This document shows, in pieces, positions 8,888 through 18,944 of a stretch of DNA of 64,000 nt. Origin of the DNA: an uncultured Erythrobacter sp. (GTDB lineage: Bacteria; Pseudomonadota; Alphaproteobacteria; Sphingomonadales; Sphingomonadaceae); the NCBI RefSeq assembly GCF_947492365.1, contig NZ_CANLMB010000001.1:248001-312000 (forward strand), in the 5' to 3' direction. How positions within the stretch are numbered: position 1 is the stretch's first letter; each line of letters begins with the position of its first letter. The translations under genes and the position numbers were made by a program. The notes below the pieces were generated by a model. The model was not told the origin of the DNA, ran no database searches, and worked only from the letters and a program-made list of their open reading frames with translations.

Positions 8888-9237
8888 TGTGGCTTTGAGT
8901 TCCTCCGCATTTCGCAAAAAAGGAGTAGCCGTTTCGAGAGAGCGAAACAATCAATTGCGCAATGCGGCGGCGCGAAGCTGCGCAATTTCTCGACGATATC
9001 GGCCTGCTTACAACAGGATAATTGCACTTGGCGAAGCGGGGCGACTGAGTGCCGGCGAATTGTGCATTGCAGCACGAGCGGGTCCGGTTTGACGGTGGCA
9101 AATCGCGCTTCTATGCCGCTTGGCGGATCGGGATTTCGCCAGAAAATTCGAATCGCTGCAACTTCTCTCATTGCGGCGTTTTCCGGCGGATTGATCCCGA
9201 TGAGCCGCGAATTTCTGCCGCATTCAGGAGTATTAAA
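8888..9237. promoter_or_regulatory. Divergent chvI/pckA regulatory region with two inverted repeats
   Basis: This 350-base gap holds no convincing gene. It has GTTTCG/CGAAAC with a six-base spacer (8931-8948) and a perfect nine-base inverted repeat AATTGCGCA/TGCGCAATT (8953-8961 and 8979-8987). Both lie near the chvI side. Immediately before pckA, AGGAG at 9226-9230 is a good ribosome binding site. Which protein binds the repeats is unknown; ChvI and a PTS-linked regulator are candidates. Confidence 0.5.
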
Positions 9238-10845
<1,608 letters not shown>

Positions 10846-10871
10846 TCGCGCAAAAGATACAAGTTCTTGCA

Positions 10872-10908
10872 AAGGCCCCGCCCGGTTCGCCGCGCGGGGC
10901 CTTTTTTG
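10872..10908 (+). terminator. Rho-independent terminator of pckA
   Basis: AAGGCCCCGC pairs with GCGGGGCCTT around a short loop and is followed by a run of T, 27 bases after the pckA stop. Confidence 0.9.
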
Positions 10909-10960
10909 TGCGCTGACAAACGGCTAGCATGCGCCCTCATCACTTGAAGGGAACTACCAA

Positions 10961-11323
10961 ATGAGCATTCTCGACGGCATCATGAAGCAGGTCGCCGGTT
11001 CACCGGACACGGTTGCAGCGCTGGCAGAGAAGGTCGGCCTGGACCCCTCGCTGGCGGAAAAGGCTGTGGCCGCGCTGGGCGCATCGCACGAGCAGGAAGG
11101 CGACACTGTCGAGCTGGCGGCACAGAAGACCGGCATCGATGCAGGGGCTTTGAGCGGCATTCTGTCACAACTTGGCGGCGAAAGCGCACTGGGCGGTATC
11201 GCTGAGGGTATGAAGGATAATTCGGCGCTTTCGGGTGTGATGAGCATGCTCGACCAGGATGGCGACGGCAATCCGCTCGACGATATTGCCGGCCTCGCCT
11301 CTGGCCTGTTCGGCCGCAAATGA
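10961..11323 (+). CDS. Small Ala/Gly-rich protein, possibly DUF937-related, with EF-hand-like loop
   Basis: This 120-residue protein has no signal peptide or membrane segment. It contains LAEKVGLDPSLAEKAVAALG and AQKTGIDAGALSGILSQLGG, short helical repeats that resemble DUF937/YidB-type proteins. Near the C-terminus DQDGDGNPLDDI matches a calcium-binding EF-hand loop. AAGGGA lies shortly before the ATG. It is followed after 22 bases by a second protein of similar style at 11346, so the two probably form an operon. Function is unknown. Confidence 0.75.
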   Translation: MSILDGIMKQVAGSPDTVAALAEKVGLDPSLAEKAVAALGASHEQEGDTVELAAQKTGIDAGALSGILSQLGGESALGGIAEGMKDNSALSGVMSMLDQDGDGNPLDDIAGLASGLFGRK

Positions 11324-11345
11324 TCCAACTTTCAGGAGAACCCAA

Positions 11346-11897
11346 ATGAGCCTTGCAACCATGCTTCAGCAGAGCGGCGCGATCACATCGATGGCGCGCG
11401 AACTTGGCGTTGACGAAGCCACCGCGAAGACCGCGGCGGGCGCGCTGCTTCCCGCAATCGTGGCCGGGATGGGCCGCAGTGCGACCGGCGGCACATCGAC
11501 ACCTGATCCGATGGGCGGGCTGGGCGGCCTTGCTGGTGCGATCCTTGGCGGCGGTGGCAGCAGCGGCGGCGCTGGCGGCGGGTTGGGCGGAATGCTCGGC
11601 GGCGGATTGCTCGATGCGGTTCTGGGCACGCAGCCAACCCCGTCGCAGCCGGGCAACGATATCCTCGGCAATATCTTCGGCAGCAAGGATGTTAGCCGCT
11701 CGGTCGCTGGCGAAGTTGCAGCCATGACCGGACTGGACGAAGGGATGCTGAAAAAGATGCTCCCGATCCTGGCCATGGCGGTGGCTGGCTATATGGCCAA
11801 ACAGGCAACCGGCGGCGGCGCAGGCGGCGCGCAAGGTGGCAGCAACCCGCTGGGCGGCATTCTGGGGTCGATCGTGACGGGGATGATGAGCCGGTAG
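11346..11897 (+). CDS. DUF937 domain protein
   Basis: The 183-residue protein has the DUF937 pattern: an N-terminal helix with GVDEATAKTAAGALLPAIVAG, a Gly-rich linker (about residues 55-95), then DILGNIFGSKDVSRSVAGEV and TGLDEGMLKKMLPILAMAVAGY. The start at 11346 has AGGAG eight bases upstream; the longer open frame overlaps the previous gene. The last third is hydrophobic but Gly-rich, so a true membrane span is uncertain. The family has no assigned biochemical role. Confidence 0.8.
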   Translation: MSLATMLQQSGAITSMARELGVDEATAKTAAGALLPAIVAGMGRSATGGTSTPDPMGGLGGLAGAILGGGGSSGGAGGGLGGMLGGGLLDAVLGTQPTPSQPGNDILGNIFGSKDVSRSVAGEVAAMTGLDEGMLKKMLPILAMAVAGYMAKQATGGGAGGAQGGSNPLGGILGSIVTGMMSR

Positions 11898-11921
11898 AGG
11901 GGGTAAGGACGGAGAGGCAGG

Positions 11922-13571
11922 TTATGCGTCTCCGTCATCTCCTTCGCCGGAATCGTCATCATCGCTGTCCGCTTCTTCGAAGCGTTCCATCATGGCGGCG
12001 AAGTTGACGCGCGTTCCGTCGGAAACACTTTCCAGATAGGTCGTCATTGCACGTGCTAGGCGCGCCTCTTTCCCGCCATGCGGATTGGCTGCTACCGGCG
12101 CGAGCAGATAGCGCGCAACCACGGGATCGCCTTGGCCTGCTTTCATCGCAGCCACTTCAACCGCGAGTGACTGGTCAAACGGGGCAAGCTGAGTCGCCCG
12201 TTCGAGCGCGAATTGCGCCCCCTCGGGCGCCGCCACGCCGCGTCTGACAAAGCTGCGATAATAATAGATCAGTGGCTGCGTATGGTCGCTTTCGATCGCA
12301 TTGAGCGCTTCAAATGGGCGCATCGCTGCAGCATAGGCTTGCTCTTGGTTTGCGGCGCTCTCCGCCTTGCGGAACAGTGCGTAACCTTGCTGGACATAGG
12401 CATTGAGTACCAAGGGGTCGATTGCGATTGCCCGCTGGGCTGCATCGATCGCGGCATCATCATTTCCGGCATCGTATTCTGCTTCGGCAAGGGCGGCGAG
12501 AACTTCTGCATCCTGCGAATGCCGCTCGGCAACCTCCCGTGCATCGGAGACGATGTCTTGCGCACGCTCCCTGTTGACGCCGCGCTTTGAACGCATGATC
12601 ACCCGCATCATCGCGGCGTGGCCTTCGCTCAATTCGGACACGGAGACCGCTCCAATTGAGATGTCTGAACTGCTAAACCGCATGCCTGACATGGAACGCT
12701 GCCGGCCATAAGCGCGAAGCTCGTTGTCCAGCTGGTCGAGATCGCCAAATACCTGCTCACCCGCTTCAAGACTATCAGCGCCGGAGGCAACCGCTTGCCA
12801 ATAGCGAATGAGCTGGCCCGAACGCCGGGAGTCAAAACGCAGATAATGATAGAGCAACCAACTGCGCCCGTAATAGGCGGTGTACCGATTGCCCCGATTG
12901 TCGCGATAGAGGCTGTAATCGAGCAGCTCCTGCACAGAAACAGGGGCAGCCTGACTGATCTCCCACGCGCGATCATTGTTGGGTAATCCGATATCGACCG
13001 AGCCGTCATCATTGAATCGCGCCGATGAGAAGTATTCCGCTGCCCCTTCGCTGAGCCAACGCGGCATGGCATGACGCGAAGAAGCGATGAGGAAGTGATG
13101 GGCGTATTCGTGCAACAGGATCGAGAAGGAAGGATCTGAACCAATACCGTCGCCCGAATCTACACTGCGCGAATATCGTGTGCCGATTCTGCCGCGGCCG
13201 GCATCGCGGACGCCGAAACGAATATTCGGCACGAATGTCACAGAGCCATTGGAGCGCGCTATGTAGAAACCCGCTACGGCTGAACGACTGCCGCCGCCAT
13301 ACAGATCGCGCAGATCATCACGGCTGCCGACCATGTAGACGGTCAGCCGATTGGACGGGCTGGGAGCCGGGATCTGGCGCTGAGTCTCCAGCTCGAGTGC
13401 GACATGATAGCGCTCAAGCAGACTGGCAAACTGTTCAATATCCTCCGCCCGGCTGTCAGAGTAGATGACAAATCTTTCGCTTTCGGCCTTGTGCCATTTG
13501 GCCTCGGCAGGATTTGCGAAGATAAGCGTGCCCGCCATCATAGCGAGAAGCGCAATTAGCCGAATAGTCAT
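11922..13571 (-). CDS. Secreted HEXXH metallopeptidase-like protein with TPR-like C-terminus
   Basis: The 549-residue product starts with a signal peptide (cleavage expected after PAEA, about residue 24). A zinc-peptidase motif HEYAHH (His154, Glu155, His158) is followed by a conserved Glu in WLSEGAAEYF (Glu175), the gluzincin pattern. The C-terminal half has helical repeats of the TPR type (AALAEAEYDAGNDDAAIDAAQRAIAIDP, described as one unit). It ends in an acidic tail rich in Asp and Glu. It is probably periplasmic. No substrate can be inferred. A hairpin at 13577-13618 covers its ribosome binding site. Confidence 0.8.
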   Translation of the reverse strand: MTIRLIALLAMMAGTLIFANPAEAKWHKAESERFVIYSDSRAEDIEQFASLLERYHVALELETQRQIPAPSPSNRLTVYMVGSRDDLRDLYGGGSRSAVAGFYIARSNGSVTFVPNIRFGVRDAGRGRIGTRYSRSVDSGDGIGSDPSFSILLHEYAHHFLIASSRHAMPRWLSEGAAEYFSSARFNDDGSVDIGLPNNDRAWEISQAAPVSVQELLDYSLYRDNRGNRYTAYYGRSWLLYHYLRFDSRRSGQLIRYWQAVASGADSLEAGEQVFGDLDQLDNELRAYGRQRSMSGMRFSSSDISIGAVSVSELSEGHAAMMRVIMRSKRGVNRERAQDIVSDAREVAERHSQDAEVLAALAEAEYDAGNDDAAIDAAQRAIAIDPLVLNAYVQQGYALFRKAESAANQEQAYAAAMRPFEALNAIESDHTQPLIYYYRSFVRRGVAAPEGAQFALERATQLAPFDQSLAVEVAAMKAGQGDPVVARYLLAPVAANPHGGKEARLARAMTTYLESVSDGTRVNFAAMMERFEEADSDDDDSGEGDDGDA

Positions 13572-13576
13572 AGAAA

Positions 13577-13618
13577 CAGTCCCCCAATCTGTGGCTGCGA
13601 TTACACAGATTGGGACTG
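13577..13618 (-). promoter_or_regulatory. Hairpin overlapping the ribosome binding site of the HEXXH protein gene
   Basis: On the minus strand CAGTCCC-AATCTGTG pairs with CACAGATT-gg-GGGACTG around a 10-base loop: 15 base pairs with a two-base bulge. The G-run that is the only plausible Shine-Dalgarno sequence lies in the 3' arm, nine bases before the ATG at 13571. It could also be an attenuator or a DNA operator. Confidence 0.55.
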
Positions 13619-13680
13619 ACTATATTCGGTAATTCTCAATTGGCCAGACCATTTCTTGCCGAATGGTCCATTCGCAATTC

Positions 13681-15540
13681 TCAGCCGGTTTGCGAACCCG
13701 CAATATACCGATCCACCGTCTTGCCCACCACGTCGAGCGGGGCGTTGCCGCCTAGGATCACTGCGGTGTTGAAGGCCTTGAAGTCGTAGGCGTCGCCCAG
13801 CTCGGCTTCGGCGCGGGCGCGTTGGCGCACGATTTCGCTGTGGCCGATCTTGTAAGAGCAGGCCTGTCCGGGCCAGCTGCAATAGCGATCGACTTCGGAC
13901 GCGACTTCCTCGGCCTTTGAGCCGTTGCGTTCGACAAAGAACTGGCGCGCTTGCTCGCGGGTCCAGCGTTTGTCGTGAAGGCCCGTATCAACCACCAGAC
14001 GGCAGGCGCGGAAGGCGAGGCTTTGCAGATAGCCAAGCCGTCCGACCTTGAAATCGTCATAGGCGCCGAGTTCATCGGCAAGTTGCTCGCCATAAAGCGC
14101 CCAGCCTTCGCTGAATGCGCCAAAGGCGAGGATCGAGCGGATCAGCGGCAGACGGTTGGAATATTCGCCCTCCCACACATGGCCCGGAATGGCTTCGTGG
14201 AAAGTGAGGTCAGGCAGATCGTATTTGCGGTGAAGGTCAGTCGTGCGCAAATTGATCCAGAACCGGCCCGGTATCTGGCCGTCTTTGCTGCCCGCTCCGC
14301 CATAGGCACCCGGCGCACCGGCCTCTTCATTGATCGGGATGCGTCGCACCTCAAAGTTGGGATCGACCAGTTGGTCAAAGGCACGCGGCATCTGGTCCTT
14401 GATCCAGTTGTACCGCTCCCAGATGAACTCCTTGATCTCTTCGCGCCCCGGATCGCCCTCGGCAAATTGGTAGCGCGGGTCGTCGGAGAGCGCCTGCATC
14501 CGCTCGCCCACAGAACCCTGAGTATAGCCAATCTCGCGCAGGATCGGGTCCATCCGCCCGTGCAATTCGTCCAGCTCGTCGAGGCCCTGCTGATGGATTT
14601 CATCGGGGCTGAGCGGGGTGGTGGTCGAGGCGCTGGTGGCCCATGAATACCATTGCGCTCCGTCAGGCTGCGCCCACATGCCTGCATCCGATTTGGCAAT
14701 GGCGCGCTGAGCTTTGAGTTCTTCAAGCTGACGCTGGAGTGCAGGCAGGATCTGGTCAGCAGCAATACCGCCGGCCTGCCCCGCGAACGTTCCATCCGGG
14801 TCGAGTTCGGACCCTGCAAGCGGCGCGGTGTAAGCGCCGCCGCCATCAGCCGCATCGGCAATGTTGGTCTCCATCTGCGCGATGGCTTTGTCGAGCAGGA
14901 AGTTGGGCGGGACGACGCCGATCCCGCGCGCCTGCTGAACGCGCTCGGTCTCGCCATCGAGCACCGCGCTGACCTCGTTCAAGCGGCCGAGATAATGATC
15001 GACATCGCTTGCCTCGCGCAGCGGCTGGGTTGCGCCGAAAAAGCGCGGGAAGTCGATGTAACCGCCGACATTCTGGATGACGAGATAGGGCGCGTTGCGC
15101 CAGCTGCCGACAGCGACATCGCCGTAAGGCAGGTTCATACCCTCGACTGCTTTGGAAAAGGCGCTTTCGACCACTTCAAAACCGGTCTGCTGATCGGCAG
15201 TCAGGGCGTCCTTGGGATAGTCGCGGGTTACTTGGAGCAATTCGCTCAGCGTCGCTTTGTAGGCTTCGCGGCCCGCTTCGCCGGTTGTGCCAAAGGTGCC
15301 GCGCCAATCGGCAAAGTCGCCCGTGTCGACGCCAAGTCCCGTCGCGCGTCCCGGCTCATGCGCGAGCATCCGGTAGGCGATATCGTCGAGCTTCTCGTCC
15401 GGAGACATGGCTGCTGTGGCAGCGCCTCCGGGTAAGCCGCTGCATCCTGGGAGCACGGCGCTGGTCAGAGCAAGTGTAGAAACGCCGCCAAGCCCGTAAA
15501 GGGCCTGACGGCGTGTGAAGTTCGTGTTTTTGTCAGTCAT
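13681..15540 (-). CDS. DUF885 family lipoprotein (putative carboxypeptidase-like hydrolase)
   Basis: The N-terminus carries a twin-arginine motif (TRRQALYG) and a lipobox-like LPGC, so the protein is probably exported folded and lipidated. The 619-residue body matches DUF885. The family's metal-site motif HEAIPGH lies in LTFHEAIPGHVWEGEY, with FSEGWALYGEQLADELG after it. Some DUF885 proteins are zinc peptidases; the substrate here is unknown. It lies 109 bases upstream of the HEXXH protein on the same strand, so two extracytoplasmic peptidase-like genes are neighbours. Confidence 0.88.
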   Translation of the reverse strand: MTDKNTNFTRRQALYGLGGVSTLALTSAVLPGCSGLPGGAATAAMSPDEKLDDIAYRMLAHEPGRATGLGVDTGDFADWRGTFGTTGEAGREAYKATLSELLQVTRDYPKDALTADQQTGFEVVESAFSKAVEGMNLPYGDVAVGSWRNAPYLVIQNVGGYIDFPRFFGATQPLREASDVDHYLGRLNEVSAVLDGETERVQQARGIGVVPPNFLLDKAIAQMETNIADAADGGGAYTAPLAGSELDPDGTFAGQAGGIAADQILPALQRQLEELKAQRAIAKSDAGMWAQPDGAQWYSWATSASTTTPLSPDEIHQQGLDELDELHGRMDPILREIGYTQGSVGERMQALSDDPRYQFAEGDPGREEIKEFIWERYNWIKDQMPRAFDQLVDPNFEVRRIPINEEAGAPGAYGGAGSKDGQIPGRFWINLRTTDLHRKYDLPDLTFHEAIPGHVWEGEYSNRLPLIRSILAFGAFSEGWALYGEQLADELGAYDDFKVGRLGYLQSLAFRACRLVVDTGLHDKRWTREQARQFFVERNGSKAEEVASEVDRYCSWPGQACSYKIGHSEIVRQRARAEAELGDAYDFKAFNTAVILGGNAPLDVVGKTVDRYIAGSQTG

Positions 15541-15590
15541 GCAGCAGGTGTTAGCCCGCTATAGGACTGAGTCAATCAGGCCTGTGTCAA

Positions 15591-15947
15591 TCAGTCCTTG
15601 AGATCGGCAGGAACGATACCGCCCGCATCCGCAATCTTCTGCATCACGGCTTTGTGGAGCGCGATATTGTCTTCGGCAGTTCCCGAATAACCGGTGTTGC
15701 CGAGTTCCTGCGCGAGTTCCTTGCGGTTCTCGTAGCTCGGGTCGATCTGCACCAGCTTCATCAGGTCGACAATCGAAGTGCGCCAGTTGAGCTTGTCCGA
15801 ACCCGGAATGCTGCCGATGCGCTGTTCGACATCGACACCGCTGATGGCGGCGCGTTCGGGTGCTGCGGCGGGAGCTGCTTCTGCTGCCGGTGCTTCTTCT
15901 TCGTCAGAGCCAAAAATTGCGTTCGAGATTGAGCTGAAAATACCCAT
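15591..15947 (-). CDS. DUF3597 domain protein
   Basis: This 118-residue protein starts MGIFSSISNAIFGSDEEE, followed by an Ala/Pro/Glu-rich linker. The conserved DUF3597 core comes next: LNWRTSIVDLMKLVQID, RKELAQELG and NIALHKAVMQKIADAGG. No signal peptide is seen. A related fold has been described beside LysM-type proteins, but no function is assigned. The upstream sequence GGAGGAAATC gives a strong ribosome binding site. Confidence 0.88.
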   Translation of the reverse strand: MGIFSSISNAIFGSDEEEAPAAEAAPAAAPERAAISGVDVEQRIGSIPGSDKLNWRTSIVDLMKLVQIDPSYENRKELAQELGNTGYSGTAEDNIALHKAVMQKIADAGGIVPADLKD

Positions 15948-16067
15948 GATTTCCTCCTTCGTGCTGAGATTGATTTCAGGCTAGACGGTAACGCGCGCAT
16001 GTTCCAGTGCTCATATGGCTCCAGACGGTGTGATAATGTAAAGCTTGGTAAAGCGAGGCTGGCGAAG

Positions 16068-16277
16068 ATGGATTTGGTGCTCTCTTTGGTGGTTTTGGCG
16101 GCGATCTTGCTGGTGCTTGGCGCCGTGTTCCTGTGGCGTCGCACTGGAGAGGTCAAACAGCCCGCCTTGATGGTGCTGCTGGCGCTGATCGCGATTGGCA
16201 ATGTTCTGATCTGGACGGTGCCCAATGCAGACGGATCTTCACCTTTGGAACAAGCCGAAGCGGCCGAAGCGCGCTAA
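16068..16277 (+). CDS. Small two-helix membrane protein
   Basis: The 69-residue product begins MDLVLSLVVLAAILLVLGAV. It has two hydrophobic segments (about residues 4-22 and 33-50) joined by a basic loop (WRRTGEVKQ). The tail is short and acidic. The ATG at 16068 is preferred to an upstream codon because it starts the hydrophobic segment. It is convergent with the TonB-like gene. No family can be named. Confidence 0.65.
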   Translation: MDLVLSLVVLAAILLVLGAVFLWRRTGEVKQPALMVLLALIAIGNVLIWTVPNADGSSPLEQAEAAEAR

Positions 16278-16347
16278 CACTCCGACCGCTTCTTTCCAGC
16301 GACCCAATTTCACGGACGGACGCTGAAAGATTTATTGCGCAAAGGCC

Positions 16348-17028
16348 CTATTCCGGGATTTGCCAGTTGACCGAGCTGGAATAGGTGCCAGCGACTGAAT
16401 TGCCCGAATTGTCCTTTGCCGGATCAAAGCGCGCGCGGTTGGTCAGCAGGCGGCATGTCGCTGCGTCGAGCGCGTCGTGTCCGGTGGACCTGGTGATTTG
16501 GCAATCGCTCACCCGCCCACTGGCCGAGATTTCGAGCGAGAAGCTCGCCACACCCGAATATCCGCGATTGATCCAACTGGTGCGGTAGTCGTTATCAGTG
16601 ATCCAGCGCCCCGGATTGCCGCGCGGGGAGGCCGAAACAGGGTTGAAATTGGGGGCTGGAGGGATTGGCTCGACTTCAAAAGGGATAGGGTCGAACCCTA
16701 TGAGGTCATCGCCCAAGCCGGGAAGCGTTGTAATGGAATTGGTACTGTCCATCTCGAATTCATAGGGAGTATCGGGACGGGTAGGTGTCGTGACAGGCTC
16801 TTCGATCACACGTTCTGAGCTCGAACTCGGCTTGTCTGGCTCAACCGGAGCCTCGGTGACTTCCGGTATTTGCACGACATCAAAGACATCGGGATTCTCG
16901 ACCGGCGGATCGACGACGATGGTGACCGCCAGTCCTATGACCAGCACGGCCCCAAACGCTCCCGGTACGCCCAGCGCTCCGACCATAGCGGCGGGATTCA
17001 GGCGGTTGGCGTTGGCTGCATAGCTCAT
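16348..17028 (-). CDS. TonB-like energy transducer protein
   Basis: The 226-residue protein has one membrane segment near residues 20-38 (AFGAVLVIGLAVTIVV). A long Pro/Glu-rich periplasmic linker follows, then a TonB C-terminal domain (YSGVASFSLEISASGRVSDC, DAATCRLLTNRARFDPAKD). TonB proteins couple the proton motive force to outer-membrane receptors through ExbB-ExbD. No exbB or exbD is adjacent, so this may be an accessory TonB. The ATG at 17028 has GGAGA upstream; two Cys in the domain could form a disulfide. Confidence 0.85.
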   Translation of the reverse strand: MSYAANANRLNPAAMVGALGVPGAFGAVLVIGLAVTIVVDPPVENPDVFDVVQIPEVTEAPVEPDKPSSSSERVIEEPVTTPTRPDTPYEFEMDSTNSITTLPGLGDDLIGFDPIPFEVEPIPPAPNFNPVSASPRGNPGRWITDNDYRTSWINRGYSGVASFSLEISASGRVSDCQITRSTGHDALDAATCRLLTNRARFDPAKDNSGNSVAGTYSSSVNWQIPE

Positions 17029-17055
17029 ATTGGCATCTCCTCTCTCTGGTGAGAT

Positions 17056-17090
17056 GAGATAGATGTTACAACATAACATTTAGTAAGCAA
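17056..17090 (-). promoter_or_regulatory. Candidate sigma-70 promoter of the TonB-like gene
   Basis: On the minus strand TTGCTT (17090-17085) and TAACAT (17068-17063) are 16 bases apart. The -10 is part of a small palindrome ATGTTA/TAACAT. Further upstream TGATCA occurs twice (17123-17138) and GTTGC/GCAAC forms a palindrome (17101-17115); these are possible operator elements. Confidence 0.4.
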
Positions 17091-17190
17091 GAACTATCGC
17101 GTTGCCCCTTGCAACCCGTATGTGATCAAAACTGATCAGGATTGTGTAAGAATGTTGCGCGCGGAGCTTCCGGCCCCGCGGCAAATTCCC

Positions 17191-17847
17191 TTACTTGATC
17201 GGACAATCCGGCGACAGGCGGAAGTCGAGATAGTTGTCGACCGATGCCATCATGTCTTCCATCTCATTCTCAAAGAAATGGTTGGCACGTGGGATCTCGT
17301 CGTGATGGATGGTGATGTGCTTTTGCGTGCGCAGTTTGTCGACCAGTTTCTGAACCGCGCTCGGCTGAACCACCGTATCAGCGACGCCTTGCACGAAAAT
17401 GCCCGAAGCGGGGCAGGGTGCGAGGAAGCTGAAATCATACATATTGGCCGGCGGTGCGACCGAGATGAAGCCGCGCACTTCGGGGCGGCGCATCAGCAAT
17501 TGCATGCCGATCAACGCGCCGAAGGAATAGCCTGCGACCCATGTGGTCTGCGCTTCGGGATGGATTGACTGGACCCAGTCGAGCGCACTTGCCGCATCGC
17601 TCAACTCGCCAATGCCGTTGTCAAAGCTGCCCTGGCTGCGACCCACGCCGCGAAAGTTGAAGCGCAATGTCGCAAAGCCGCGATCGGCAAAGGTCTTGTA
17701 GAGCCGCTGAACGATCCGGTCATTCATCGTGCCGCCGCCTTCGGGGTGCGGATGGAGGATCATGGCAACCGGCGCGCGCGGACGCGGGGGAGGTGAAAAA
17801 CGGCCTTCGAGACGACCCTCTGGGCCGGGGAAGATGACTGATGGCAT
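17191..17847 (-). CDS. Alpha/beta hydrolase (YfbB/COG2945-like serine hydrolase)
   Basis: The 218-residue cytoplasmic protein has the COG2945 pattern: ILHPHPEGGGTMNDRIVQ near the N-terminus, TLRFNFRGVGRSQGSFD, the nucleophile elbow GYSFG and the late RANHFF with the catalytic histidine. An acid is available in GVADTVV. The substrate is unknown; related proteins are described only as small esterase-like hydrolases. The start at 17847 is chosen because it begins the conserved VIFPGPEGRLEGRF. It is divergent from the cysteine desulfurase operon. Confidence 0.85.
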   Translation of the reverse strand: MPSVIFPGPEGRLEGRFSPPPRPRAPVAMILHPHPEGGGTMNDRIVQRLYKTFADRGFATLRFNFRGVGRSQGSFDNGIGELSDAASALDWVQSIHPEAQTTWVAGYSFGALIGMQLLMRRPEVRGFISVAPPANMYDFSFLAPCPASGIFVQGVADTVVQPSAVQKLVDKLRTQKHITIHHDEIPRANHFFENEMEDMMASVDNYLDFRLSPDCPIK

Positions 17848-17940
17848 CGAGGAAACCTTGCAATATGGGTGGCGCAAGATGCCGGGTGGCACCTGCGGTT
17901 GCGCGCTCTATATAGGGATGAACTTCATTCTGCAATTTTT

Positions 17941-17955
17941 TAAGAATCGTTCTCA
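17941..17955 (+). promoter_or_regulatory. Fur-box-like 7-1-7 palindrome before the cysteine desulfurase operon
   Basis: The 15 bases TAAGAATCGTTCTCA match the classical Fur 7-1-7 pattern TGAGAATnATTCTCA at 12 of 14 fixed positions. The site is close to the expected start of the first desulfurase, so a bound repressor would block the promoter or the transcription start. An iron-responsive regulator other than Fur could use it. This is sequence resemblance only. Confidence 0.45.
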
Positions 17956-18944
17956 TTAAGACGCGAATTTACCTCGACCACGCCGCCACTTCGTCCCTGC
18001 GCCCCGAAGCGCGCGCGGCGATGGAGGAAGGCTTTGCGCTATGGGCGAACCCGTCCAGCCCGCATGCCGAGGGGCGCAAGGCCAAGCAGGTGCTCGAAGA
18101 CGCGCGCGAGCGGATCAAGCGGTCGTTGGCGTGGAATGGCGAGGTGATCTTCACTTCTGGCGCAAGCGAGGCGCTATGGATCGCGCTCAATCGTGCGAAG
18201 GTAGAGCGGCGGATTGTAAGCGCGGTGGAGCATGACGCGGTGTTCAGGGCTGCGCCGGATGCACAGATCTTCGATGAAGAACTGCCACTGGACGCGCAGA
18301 CCTTGATCGCGATCCAGCACGTCAACTCGGAAACCGGCACGATCAATCCGGTGAGTATGATGGGTGAGAGCATCACACCCACCGGAGCGGTGCTCTTGTC
18401 CGACTGCGCGCAATCTGCGGGCAAACTGGTGCTCCCGCACGTAAACATGGCGGTCGTCTCGGCGCACAAATTTGGCGGCCCCATTGGTATCGGCGCGCTG
18501 CTGCTGCGCGATTTCAATCTGCTGGAGCCGATGGGCGGGCATGAGCGTGGCTATCGTCAGGGCACCGAGAACTTACCGGGCGCGATGGGCATGGCGGCGG
18601 CGCTTGAAGCGGGTGCTTGGGCGACGACGGCAGAAGATCGCGCGCAATTTTCAGAGCAGCTCGGCGCGGACCGACTGACTGTGGGCGAGGCCTGCGACTA
18701 CATTGTCGCGCTCACGCACCCGACACTCTCCGCACAGGCGCTCCTTATCCGGCTCGACGCGCAAGGCTTTGCCGTTTCGGCAGGCAGTGCATGCTCCTCC
18801 GGCACGCTCAAGAAAAGCCGCGTGCTCGACGCTTTCGGCGTGTCCGACGAAGTGGCCGCGCGCACGATCCGCGTCAGCATCGGCTGGAGCACGACGCCGG
18901 AAGAGCTTGAAAAATTTGCTGAAGCGTGGAGAGCGCTTGCATGA
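17955..18944 (+). CDS. Cysteine desulfurase-like aminotransferase class V, first of tandem pair
   Basis: This PLP enzyme is expected to release sulfur from cysteine for Fe-S cluster or thio-cofactor synthesis. Conserved motifs are IYLDHAATSSLRPEA at the N-terminus, VNSETGTINP, SAHKFGGPIGIGAL (PLP lysine) and SAGSACSSGTLKKSRVL (active-site Cys loop). The N-terminal motif lies upstream of the first in-frame ATG (18021), and no ATG, GTG or TTG precedes it in frame after the stop at 17919. An ATT at 17955 in a perfect ATG-like context is my best guess for the start. The 3' end overlaps the next gene by four bases. Confidence 0.85.
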   Translation: MKTRIYLDHAATSSLRPEARAAMEEGFALWANPSSPHAEGRKAKQVLEDARERIKRSLAWNGEVIFTSGASEALWIALNRAKVERRIVSAVEHDAVFRAAPDAQIFDEELPLDAQTLIAIQHVNSETGTINPVSMMGESITPTGAVLLSDCAQSAGKLVLPHVNMAVVSAHKFGGPIGIGALLLRDFNLLEPMGGHERGYRQGTENLPGAMGMAAALEAGAWATTAEDRAQFSEQLGADRLTVGEACDYIVALTHPTLSAQALLIRLDAQGFAVSAGSACSSGTLKKSRVLDAFGVSDEVAARTIRVSIGWSTTPEELEKFAEAWRALA

